Of a DNA stretch of 64,000 nt, positions 1 through 10,713 are shown in pieces (the first letter of the stretch is position 1; every line of letters begins with the position of its first letter). The notes below the pieces were generated by a model, which worked only from the letters and a program-made list of their open reading frames with translations, did not search any database and had not been told where the DNA came from. Source of the stretch: Prostheceraeus crozeri (lineage: Eukaryota > Platyhelminthes > Polycladida > Euryleptidae); assembly GCA_907163375.1 (NCBI GenBank), contig CAJQUW010014328.1, positions 1-64,000 on the forward strand, in the 5' to 3' direction. Position numbers and translations under genes: made by a program.

Positions 1-3000
1 GGGGTAGGGTGGGAAAAACTTGTCGACCTAACTTTTGACGAGAAAGACGATGGTAGCACTGGCGCATCGAAATTCGACACTTTGGAAAAAATTTTTCATT
101 TTTACCGTACACAGTCACTCTGACACTTAGGATTTTTTCAACCTTTCCTAAAATCTTGTAACCGCTCTAACTTTTGAACGGCTGATCGGATTGACTCGCG
201 CCAAAAAATGTCATAGGTTAGTTTTTCATCCTCTTTCGAATGCAACCCGAACGAACAAAATCCGTCCACTAGAAGCCGAGATAGCAGCTAGCTCTCCCGG
301 GGGGGGGTAGGGGGTAGGGTGGGAAAAACTTGTCGACCTAACTTTTGACGAGAAAGACGATGGTAGCACTGGCGCATCGAAATTCGACACTTTGGAAAAA
401 ATTTTTCATTTTTACCGTACACAGTCACTCTGACACTTAGGATTTTTTCAACCTTTCCTAAAATCTAGTAACCGCTCTAACTTTTGAACGGCTGATCGGA
501 TTGACTCGCGCCAAAAAATGTCATAGGTTAGTTTTTCATCCTCTTTCGAATGCAACCCGAACGAACAAAATCCGTCCACTAGAAGCCGAGATAGCAGCTA
601 ACTCTCCCGGGGGGGTAGGTAGGGGGTAGGGTGGGAAAAACTTGTCGACCTAACTTTTGACGAGAAAGACGATGGTAGCACTGGCGCATCGAAATTCGAC
701 ACTTTGGAAAAAATATTACATTAATACCGTACACAGTCACTCTGACACTTAGGATTTTTTCAACCTTTCCTAAAATCTTGTAACCGCACTAACTTTTGAA
801 CGGCTGATCGGATTGACTCGCGCCAAAAAATGTCATAGGTTAGTTTTTCATCCTCTTTCGAATGCAACCCGAACGAACAAAATCCGTCCACTAGAAGCCG
901 AGATAGCAGCTATAATCAGCTAAAGCTCTCCCCTCTCCCCCAGGGGGGATGGGGGGGGGGTAGGGGTGTAGGGTGGGAAATAACTTGTCGACCTAAACTT
1001 TTGACGATATTGAAAGACGATGCCTAGCACTTTACCCCTCCACCAGTCCCTACGTCACCACAAACTCACCCAAGGACGCATCGAAAATTCGACCACTTTG
1101 GAAAACATATTTTTTTTTTTCTCATTTTTTAAATTTTTTTAATATTTTTTTAATAATACAATTTATATAAATAATTTTTAATTTATTAAATATATAAGTT
1201 CAAAATAAATAATAAAAATTTAATTAAATTACCGTACGACAAGTCACTCTGACAACTTAGGATTTTTTCAACAAACCTTTTCCTAAAATCTTGTAACCGC
1301 TCTAAACTTTTTGAAACACGGCTGAATCGATTGACTCTATTACGTCGCACCCAACAAAAAATGTCATAGGTTTAGTTTTTTATATATCATCCCATCTTTC
1401 GAATTGCAACCCCCGAACGAAACAAAAATGCCGTCCACTAGAAAGCCGAGATAGCAGCTAGCTCGGTCACTCCCGGGGGGGTCGGATTTTGGGGGGGTAG
1501 GGGGGGTAGGGTCGGAAAAACTTGTCGACCTAACTTTTGACGAGAAAGACGATGGTAGCACTGGCGCATCGAAATTCGACACTTTGGAAAAAATTTTTCA
1601 TTTTTTAAAATAAAAACCCGTATCACAGTCACTCTGAAGACCACTTAGGATTTTTTCAACCTTTCCTAAAAAATCTTGTTAACCACACCCGCTCTAAACT
1701 TTTGAACGGCTTGATCGGATTTTGACTCTTCGTATCGGCATCGCGCCAAAAAATGTCATAGGTTAGTTTTTCATCCTCTTTCGAATGCAACCCGAACGAA
1801 CAAAATCCGTCCACTAGAAGCCGAGATAGCAGCTAGCTCTCCCGGGGGGGTAGGGGTAGGGTGGGAAAAACTTGTCGACCTAACTTTTGATGAGAAAGAC
1901 GATGGTAGCACTGGCGCATCGAAATTCGACACTTTGGAAAAATATATTAATTTTTACCGTACACAGTCACTCTGACACTTAGGATTTTTTCAACCTTTCC
2001 TAAAATCTTGTAACCGCTCTAACTTTTGAACGGCTGATAGGATTGACTCGCGCCAAAAAATGTCATAGGTTAGTTTTTCATCCTCTTTCGAATGCAACCC
2101 GAACGAACAAAATCCGTCCACTAGAAGCCGAGATAGCAGCTAGCTCTCCCGGGGGGGTAGGGGTAGGATGGGAAAAACTTGTCGACCTAACTTTTGACGA
2201 GAAAGACGATGGTAGCACTGGCGCATCGAAATTCGACACTTTGGAAAAATTTTTCATTTTTACCGTACACAGTCACTCTGACACTTAGGATTTTTTCAAC
2301 CTTTCCTAAAATCTTGTAACCGCTCTAACTATTGAACGGCTGATCGGATTGACTCGCGCCAAAAAATGTCATAGGTTAGTTTTTCATCCTCTTTCGAATG
2401 CAACCCGAACGAACAAAATCCGTCCACTAGAAGCCGAGATAGCAGCTAGCTCTCCCGGGGGGGGGTAGGGGTAGGGTGGGAAAAACTTGTCGACCTAACT
2501 TTTGACGAGAAAGACGATGGTAGCACTGGCGCATCGAAATTCGACACTTTGGAAAAAATTTTTCATTTTTACCGTACACAGTAACTCTGACACTTAGGAT
2601 TTTTTCAACCTTTCCTAAAATCTTGTAACCGCTCTAACTTTTGAACGGCTGATCGGATTGACTCGCGCCAAAAAATGTCATAGGTTAGTTTTTCATCCTC
2701 TTTCGAATGCAACCCGAACGAACAAAATCCGTCCACTAGAAGCCGAGATAGCAGCTAGCTCTCCCGGGGGGGTAGGGGTAGGGGGGTAGGGTGGGAAAAA
2801 CTTGTCGACCTAACTTTTGACGAGAAAGACGATGGTAGCACTGGCGCATCGAAATTCGACACTTTGGAAAAAAAATTTTTCATTTTTACCGTACACAGTC
2901 ACTCTGACACTTAGGATTTTTTCAACCTTTCCTAAAATCTTGTAACCGCTCTAACTTTTGAACGCTGATCGGATTGACTCGCGCCAAAAAATGTCATAGG

Positions 3001-6000
3001 TTAGTTTTTCATCCTCTTTCGAATGCAACCCGAACGAACAAAATCCGTCCACTAGAAGCCGAGATAGCAGCTAGCTCTCCCGGGGGGGTAGGGGTAGGGG
3101 TAGGGTGGGAAAAACTTGTCGACCTAACTTTTGACGAGAAAGACGATGGTAGCACTGGCGCATCGAAATTCGACACTTTGGAAAAAATTTTTCATTTTAA
3201 CCGTACACAGTCACTCTGACACTTAGGATTTTTTCAACCTTTCCTAAAATCTTGTAACCGCTCTAACTTTTGAACGGCTGATCGGATTGACTCGCGCCAA
3301 AAAATGTCATAGGTTAGTTTTTCATCCTCTTTCGAATGCAACCCGAACGAACAAAATCCGTCCACTAGAAGCCGAGATAGCAGCTAGCTCTCCCGGGGGG
3401 GGTAGGGGTAGGGTGGGAAAAACTTGTCGACCTAACTTTTGACGAGAAAGACGATGGTAGCACTGGCGCATCGAAATTCGACACTTTGGAAAAAATTTTT
3501 CATTTTTACCGTACACAGTCACTCTGACACTTAGGATTTTTTCAACCTTCCCTAAAATCTTGTAACCGCTCTAACTTTTGAACGGCTGATCGGATTGACT
3601 CGCGCCAAAAAATGTCATAGGTTAGTTTTTCATCCTCTTTCGAATGCAACCCGAACGAACAAAATCCGTCCACTAGAAGCCGAGATAGCAGCTAGCTCTC
3701 CCGGGGGGGTAGGGGTAGGGTGGGAAAAACTTGTCGACCTAACTTTTGACGAGAAAGACGATGGTAGCACTGGCGCATCGAAATTCGACACTTTGGAAAA
3801 AATTTTTCATTTTTACCGTACACAGTCACTCTGACACTTAGGATTTTTTCAACCTTTCCTAAAATCTTGTAACCGCTCTAACTTTTGAACGGCTGATCGG
3901 ATTGACTCGCGCCAAAAAATGTCATAGGTTAGTTTTTCATCCTCTTTCGAATGCAACCCGAACGAACAAAATCCGTCCACTAGAAGCCGAGATAGCAGCT
4001 AGCTCTCCCGTGGGGGTAGGGGTAGGGTCGGAAAAACTTGTCGACCTAACTTTTGACGAGAAAGACGATGGTAGCACTGGCGCATCGAAATTCGACACCT
4101 TGGAAAAAATTTTTCATTTTAACCGTACACAGGCACTCTGACACTTAGGATTTTTTCAACCTTCCCTAAAATCTTGTAACCGCTCTAACTTTTGAACGGC
4201 TGATCGGATTGACTCGCGCCAAAAAATGTCATAGGTTAGTTTTTCATCCTCTTTCGAATGCAACCCGAACGAACAAAATCCGTCCACTAGAAGCCGAGAT
4301 AGCAGCTAGCTCTCCCGGGGGGTAGGGGTAGGGTGGGAAAAACTTGTCGACCTAACTTTTGACGAGAAAGACGATGGTAGCACTGGCGCATCGAAATTCG
4401 ACACTTTGGAAAAATTTTTCATTTTAACCGTACACAGTCACTCTGACACTTAGGATTTTTTCAACCTTCCCTAAAATCTTGTAACCGCTCTAACTTTTGA
4501 ACGGCTGATCGGATTGACTCGCGCCAAAAAATGTCATAGGTTAGTTTTTCATCCTCTTTCGAATGCAACCCGAACGAACAAAATCCGTCCACTAGAAGCC
4601 GAGATAGCAGCTAGCTCTCCCGGGGGGGTAGGGGTAGGGTGGGAAAAACTTGTCGACCTAACTTTTGACGAGAAAGACGATGGTAGCACTGGCGCATCGA
4701 AATTCGACACTTTGGAAAAAATTTTTCATTTTTACCGTACACAGTCACTCTGACACTTAGGATTTTTTCAACCTTTCCTAAAATCTTGTAACCGCTCTAA
4801 CTTTTGAACGGCTGATCGGATTGACTCGCGCCAAAAAATGTCATAGGTTAGTTTTTCATCCTCTTTCGAATGCAACCCGAACGAACAAAATCCGTCCACT
4901 AGAAGCCGAGATAGCAGCTAGCTCTCCCGGGGGGGTAGGGTTAGGGTGGGAAAAACTTGTCGACCTAACTTTTGACGAGAAAGACGATGGTAGCACTGGC
5001 GCATCGAAATTCGACACTTTGGAAAAAAATTTTCATTTTTACCGTACACAGTCACTCTGACACTTAGGATTTTTTCAACCTTTCCTAAAATCTTGTAACC
5101 GCTCTAACTTTTGAACGGCTGATCGGATTGACTCGCGCCAAAAATGTCATAGGTTAGTTTTTCATCCTCTTTCGAATGCAACCCGAACGAACAAAATCCG
5201 TCCACTAGAAGCCGAGATAGCAGCTAGCTCTCCCGGGGGGGTAGGGGTAGGGTGGGAAAAACTTGTCGACCTAACTTTTGACGAGAAAGACGATGGTAGC
5301 ACTGGCGCATCGAAATTCGACACTTTGGAAAAAATTTTTCATTTTAACCGTACACAGTCACTCTGACACTTAGGATTTTTTCAACCTTTCCTAAAATCTT
5401 GTAACCGCTCTAACTTTTGAACGGCTGATCGGATTGACTCGCGCCAAAAAATGTCATAGGTTAGTTTTTCATCCTCTTTCGAATGCAACCCGAACGAACA
5501 AAATCCGTCCACTAGAAGCCGAGATAGCAGCTAGCTCTCCCGGGGGGGGGGTAGGGGTAGGGTGGGAAAAACTTGTCGACCTAACTTTTGACGAGAAAGA
5601 CGATGGTAGCACTGGCGCATCGAAATTCGACACTTTGGAAAAAATTTTTCATTTTTACCGTACACAGTCACTCTGACACTTAGGATTTTTTCAGGTGAGC
5701 TCCGACCTAAAATCTTGTAACCGCTCTAACTTTTGAACGGCTGATCGGATTGACTCGCGCCAAAAAATGTCATAGGTTAGTTTTTCATCCTCTTTCGAAT
5801 GCAACCCGAACGAACAAAATCCGTCCACTAGAAGCCGAGATAGCAGCTAGCTCTCCCGGGGGGGGGGTAGGGGTAGGGTGGGAAAAACTTGTCGACCTAA
5901 CTTTTGACGAGAAAGACGATGGTAGCACTGGCGCATCGAAATTCGACACTTTGGAAAAAATTTTTCATTTTTACCGTACACAGTCACTCTGACACTTAGG

Positions 6001-6600
6001 ATTTTTTCAACCTTTCCTAAAATCTTGTAACCGCTCTAACTTTTGAACGGCTGATCGGATTGACTCGCGCCAAAAAATGTCATAGGTTAGTTTTTATCCT
6101 CTTTCGAATGCAACCCGAACGAACAAAATCCGTCCACTAGAAGCCGAGATAGCAGCTAGCTCTCCCGGGCGGGGTAGGGGGGTAGGGTGGGAAAAACTTG
6201 TCGACCTAACTTTTGACGAGAAAGACGATGGTAGCACTGGCGCATCGAAATTCGACACCTTGGAAAAAAATTTTCATTTTAACCGTACACAGTCACTCTG
6301 ACACTTAGGATTTTTTCAACCTTTCCTAAAATCTTGTAACCGTTCTAACTTTTGAACGGCTGATCGGATTGACTCGCGCCAAAAAATGTCATAGGTTAGT
6401 TTTTCATCCTCTTTCGAATGCAACCCGAACGAACAAAATCCGTCCACTAGAAGCCGAGATAGCAGCTAGCTCTCCGGGGGGGGGGTCGGGGTAGGGGGGT
6501 GGTAGGTGGTAGGGTGGGAAAAACTTGTCGACCTAACTTTTGACGAGAAAGACGATGGTAGCACTGCCGCATCGAAATTCGACACTTTGGATTTCTTCCA
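1..6600. repeat. Satellite array, about 21 units of ~307 bp
   Basis: Head-to-tail tandem repeat. The anchor cttgtcgacctaac recurs about 21 times, usually 307-316 bp apart (for example 19, 329, 641, 1871, 2178, 2486), and units are nearly identical over most of their length. Each unit runs from a G-run block (tcccgggggggtaggggtag, then ggtggg) through an A/T-rich middle to a conserved block ending agccgagatagcagctagctc. Short 79-81 aa open frames beginning MTRAKKCH recur because the units are almost identical. The unit length is not a multiple of three, so these frames do not link up and I do not call them genes. Units differ mostly in the number of Gs and gtagg steps. The left end lies outside the window, so total length is unknown. 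High identity suggests recent amplification or ongoing homogenisation. Confidence 0.97.
940..1760. other. Two aberrant satellite units rich in small insertions
   Basis: Within the array, anchors 984, 1521 and 1871 are spaced 537 and 350 bp apart rather than ~307. The backbone of the normal unit is still readable but is interrupted by many extra runs of 1-12 bases and by an A/T-only block of roughly 120 bp at about 1108-1230. Substitutions are few and insertions dominate. This is unlike the clean units on both sides. It could be uncorrected long-read sequence or a genuinely degenerate pair of units. Confidence 0.75.
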
Positions 6601-6832
6601 CCCTACCCCCCCCGGGTGGGAAAATTGTTGAGACATTTATGACGTGGAAGACGATGGACACCCCGTTCACCAGGCCGGCACCCAAGCCCACCCGGGCGGC
6701 ACAAACCCGGTCGGGAGGAGGAGGAAGATGAGTGAGGGGGGTAGGGGGTGGGGGGGGAGGGGGTAGGGCGGTAGGGGGGGAGGGGTAGGGGGGGTAGGGG
6801 TAGGGGTAGGGGGTTCGGCATAGGATGAGAAT
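6601..6832. repeat. G-rich degenerate edge of the satellite
   Basis: The last recognisable unit decays near 6590. A poor copy of the unit's gacgagaaagacgatgg block recurs as gacgtggaagacgatgg at about 6640-6660. From 6733 to 6812 the plus strand is almost only G with short ta/a/c spacers, like the unit's G-run block expanded. No gene is visible; the small open frames on either strand are low-complexity Pro/Leu-rich or Gly-rich translations. Confidence 0.7.
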
Positions 6833-6856
6833 GAATTTCTCTGACAGTGCCTTTCC

Positions 6857-6992
6857 TTATATACCCTGCGGTGACTCATCACACGTGCTCGGCGCCGCGT
6901 GCTCCGATTGGTGCTCCGTGCTCAACCCCAAGTGCGCCGATGCGTGGGCGTGTGCTCTGTTTCCTGTCTTCTTCGCTACTGATGCGTGGGCG
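6857..6992 (-). promoter_or_regulatory. Candidate leftward promoter (CCAAT, E-box, AP-1, TATA, two EGR-type sites)
   Basis: Read on the minus strand, this short segment holds a CCAAT box (6907-6911), the E-box CACGTG (6882-6887), an AP-1 type site TGAGTCA (6872-6878) and a TATA box TATATAA (6857-6863). If transcription began about 30 bp past the TATA box, near 6833, the CCAAT box would lie near -75, the classical spacing. Two exact GCGTGGGCG sites (6942-6950 and 6984-6992), the EGR/Zif268 consensus on the plus strand, sit just upstream. Transcription would run left into the C-rich strand of the satellite. The motifs are seen; promoter function is inferred. A plus-strand ORF across it (6825-7052) has no recognisable domain. 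Confidence 0.5.
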
Positions 6993-7063
6993 TGTGCTCC
7001 GATGACAGAGCAGGGCATGTACTTAAGTGCAAATTCGCCGGGAATGGGCTAGACTGTCCTACT

Positions 7064-8032
7064 ATTATTAGTATCCATCAGGATATTTTCATTACGTTGC
7101 TGTAAGGAGGTCGAGTCCGTCACTACAAATCTATTCGTTTTGTCCTACGAACATGCTTCGGCAGCGTTATCCTTCAGAAACGTTTTAGTTTTACGAATCA
7201 TAGTGGTATCTTGCTTAAATTGTTTACTATTTTTAATTTGTTGCGATTCTTTTTTGATTATCTCTAAGGCCTTATCCTTAAAGAACTGAAGGCTATTTTC
7301 TTTTTCGCTACTCATTTTAGGTGGAAGGGAAACACTATTCCTAGAGAAAGGAATGGTTACTGGTACTTCAGTCTCAATAGTACTGGTTTTTATCTTATCA
7401 TTCCATCGCAGATTATATTTAAGTCTATCTAGCTGTTTTTCAACGTTTGTGAAAAACTCTTTATTTAATAAGTTCGGTGGAGCTCTGCAGTTAGGTCACC
7501 CGTATCCGCGTTGATCGTTCTTGATACCGCGTTGAATTTGGTTGGCAATGAAACAGAGTTGACGCTATCGTCAGAAGTCCAGACATGTTTGTCTAAAGGA
7601 CCTAACTACAGAGCTCCACCGAACTTATTAAATAAAGAGTTTTTCACAAACGTTGAAAAACAGCTAGATAGACTTAAATATAATCTGCGATGGAATGATA
7701 AGATAAAAACCAGTACTGTTGAGACTGAAGTACCAGTAACCATTCCTTTCTCTAGGAATAGTGTTTCCCTTCCACCTAAAATGAGTAGCGAAAAAGAAAA
7801 TAGCCTTCAGTTCTTTAAGGATAAGGCCTTAGAGATAATCAAAAAAGAATCGCAACAAATTAAAAATAGTAAACAATTTAAGCAAGATACCACTATGATT
7901 CGTAAAACTAAAACGTTTCTGAAGGATAACGCTGCCGAAGCATGTTCGTAGGACAAAACGAATAGATTTGTAGTGACGGACTCGACCTCCTTACAGCAAC
8001 GTAATGAAAATATCCTGATGGATACTAATAAT
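7064..8032. repeat. 434 bp inverted repeat (arms 7064-7497 and 7599-8032)
   Basis: The right arm is the front part of the PLE coding region; the left arm is its reverse complement with very few differences. The arms are separated by 101 bp (7498-7598). Both boundaries are sharp: gacctaact/agttaggtc at the inner edge and tgatggatactaataat at the outer edge. Partial inverted copies at the 5' end are a known habit of Penelope-like elements and resemble twin-priming products of LINEs. The near-identity of the arms shows they were made in one event, probably at insertion. Confidence 0.93.
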
Positions 8033-9643
8033 TATTGTAAGTTGAAGTTGAACAATGTCACAAAAATTGAAAATCAAGCCAATACTATTATTCGCAATAG
8101 TTGTAGCCACATCTTTCAAAAATCGAATTTTGAGAGGCTGTTAGCTACCGGTAGCCACGCAGCTAACTTCCACGTTAAAATAAAGGATCATAAGGATAAA
8201 AACGAAGAAAACTATTATCCCTTAAGACCTATTGCCTCGAGCATTGATACCCCCACGAGTAAAATTGACTGGCTAATCACAAAAATTCTAAGTCAGTTGG
8301 TGCAATTTGTCCACACTAACATAAAAAACTCTACCTCGTTAATTGAAAAACTAAAAACATTAGAAATCAATAGCCAAAATACGAGTACCCTTATGTTCAT
8401 CTCTTTAGATGTCATCAACCTGTACCCGAGCATTCAGATAAAACATGGCATAGAAGTAGTATCAGATTTCCTAAAACTGCATTGGAATAAAATAGACACT
8501 TTCTCCCTAAACTTTAATAACGTGCATAACTGCTTGAAGTTTGTATGCTACAACTATTACATACAGTACAACGATACTATTTATCATCAAATCAAAGGCC
8601 GTCGATGGGGGCTCGATTCTCCCCCCTTTTGCTATTATCTATATGTACCATATCGAACAAAAGGCCCTTGAGATCTTGAAATCGAATTTTGAAATAGTCC
8701 CTCAGCTTTATGCCCGGTACATTGATGATATCATCATAGGCCCGTTTCACAAAAATGATAGCCATGGACATCAATACCATAACTGAAGTTTTTAACTCTG
8801 TCTCGGAAGACATAAAATTCACCACAGAAGTGCCCAAAGAAGACTATCTAAACTTTTTAGATACTAGTATTCGAATAAATAACAATAAGATAAATGGTAC
8901 ACCAAAGAAATACACTCTGGTATTTCTCTCAATAAACACAGCTGGGTCCCACATAATGTAAAATCGAACTACATCAAGAATAGCCAAACTAATGTAGCTA
9001 GTAGATGTTCGGACGAAAATAAAAAACAAGAAGCTATGACGAGCCTTAACAACCGATTTAGGCAGAATGGCTTTACTAATCGAGACATAAATAGAAAAAA
9101 CCAAATATAAAAATAAAAAAATTAACGAAGCATCTGTTCCCTGCACAATAAATTTTGTTAGTGATAGCTGCAACAGAAAATTAAATAAACTCGCTAAACA
9201 GTGTGATCTTCCTATCAAAATCGTCAGCAAACCTGGTCCCACTCTAGAAACAGTAATTAATAAGAGAAATCGGATTAATAAGAAACACAATTCCTATCAT
9301 CTCTGCTCTCTTTTACCACAAAACTATTCCTGTGGGGACCGGTTTTTAGTTTATAAGCTGAAATGTAATTTATGTGACGATTTTTATATAGGCCAAACCA
9401 ACCGTCCGTTTACCAAACGCTATAATGAGCATAGAAGAGATTTGATCAATAAGAACAAAAGAAATGCCCTTTACGAACACGGTATGAAAGTGCACCAGTT
9501 CAGTGACATCTGCCATCTCTCACTTCGATATCGATATCTTGGACAAAAGTCATAGCACAGTGGATTGCAGGCTGACTAAAGCTCGATTGATCAAATCTCT
9601 TGCACCAGCCATTAACCGCAAATACGAGCTCCCTAATTTCTAA
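7511..9643 (+). pseudogene. PLE RT plus GIY-YIG coding remnant
   Basis: Visible parts are an N-terminal segment (7511-7951) with the LSKGPNYRAPP block, a finger/palm segment (7973-8671) containing LRPIASS and the SLDVINLYPSI motif A, a motif B/C segment (8541-8786) with YARYIDDIIIG, and a nuclease segment (about 9300-9640) with a Cys-x2-Cys pair and YIGQT. Order and motifs are those of a Penelope-like RT/endonuclease. It is not a working gene. Family level is secure; the PLE subfamily is not assigned. Confidence 0.85.
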
Positions 9644-9690
9644 CTACGCAGTAGGCCACCTGAACTCTGTTTCGTTGCTTCCATATTTAA

Positions 9691-10705
9691 TGCGTGTCAT
9701 CAAATGCTGTTTTGCAGAAGTCGGCCCATCGAAGTGTCAGTGGCACGAAGCTGACACTAATAATTAATTATCGGCCTTTTAATTATTTTATTGTAAATAA
9801 CCTCATAACTTGGTCAATAAACTCTGAAGGAGAGAAAAAGTGGATTTTTCACTATGACAATAATACATGCATTTTGTTGCTTTACGAATTTCATTCATTG
9901 TAAGATGCAACGTCCATGCTGGAAGGAAATCATTTGGCTCTATATAAAAGATCGAAAACAGGCATTCCATGAAGCTAGAATGGTAGGAAGATGTAGAAAT
10001 GTAGAAAATGTAGGAAAAGTAGTAAAATGTAGAAAAAGTAGGAAAATGTAGAAATCTGGCGTCGGATTCCTACGATTAACCTCCCTGCTGATCTCATAAA
10101 AGCTTGTCCTCTAAATCTGTGGCAAATGTCCCATTCCCATTGTCATTACACGAATATTACTATGAAATATATCCTGCACTCCCAGAACGACTAGATTAAA
10201 AATTTTGCCCTTCAACATTTTTCATGTCATGATAATCTAACCTCACATATTTAGAGGATAAGGTTATGTTAAATGAATTTAAAACCGATAGTAAAGTTTT
10301 GATCTGAGCTCAAAATATGGAAATTTCAAGAACTTTAAACAAACTTGTATGTCACAATAATGTCAAAATTGTTTGTCGCTCTCAGATTCTATTAACAAGA
10401 TCAATTTTACAGCTTACTGGACATGCTCTTTTGTTGAGATTATAACTGAAGCTGTTCAGACATACATTATACCTCAGTTTATCAAGATTGCTGGTGCGAA
10501 CTATGTTATATAATTATTATTTGTTCTTGCAAAATCATGATTTCCTGCTACAGCCACAAGCATTAGTACATTTAGTATATTTCTAAAAAAAGTAGAAATG
10601 CATTCTAAGTGACTGTTGCACATTGCTTGATTTGGGAGTGAGATTTTCCGGTACAGAGACTTTTTGATAGAGTGTTTTCTCTGCGTTCATGATACCTGGG
10701 TTCGA
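9691..10705. other. AT-rich spacer, no gene seen
   Basis: No coding domain or element boundary recognised. A short run of degenerate gtagaaa/gtaggaaa repeats lies at about 9985-10055. The first part (to about 9830) may be the untranslated tail of the preceding PLE, since it contains an aataaa signal near 9815. Confidence 0.6.
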
Positions 10706-10713
10706 ATCTAGAT

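Larger units (their letters stand above)
7064..9690 (+). mobile_element. Broken Penelope-like element with inverted front duplication
   Basis: PLE of plus orientation. The parts in order are: an inverted copy of its own front (7064-7497), a short spacer, an N-terminal region with the PLE-typical LSKGPNYRAPP block, an RT with a YARYIDDI active-site box near 8710-8735, and a C-terminal GIY-YIG nuclease around 9340-9640 (Cys pair followed by FYIGQTNR). PLEs encode an RT related to telomerase fused to this nuclease, which nicks the target and primes reverse transcription. The coding part is spread over several frames with about four or more breaks, so the copy is a fossil. The exact 3' end is not clear; it lies somewhere in 9643-9830. 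Confidence 0.88.

Noticed and set aside
2043-5992. Recurring 79-81 aa frames starting MTRAKKCH in the satellite
   Set aside because: They recur only because the units are nearly identical. The unit is not a multiple of three, there is no domain, and some units break the frame.
1-6600. CRISPR-like array or telomeric repeat
   Set aside because: Unit length (~307 bp) is far above CRISPR repeat/spacer sizes and there are no variable spacers. The ggggtaggg steps are not a canonical telomere repeat run.
6825-7052. 75 aa open frame over the promoter-like segment
   Set aside because: No domain; overlaps the regulatory motif cluster and is better explained as non-coding.
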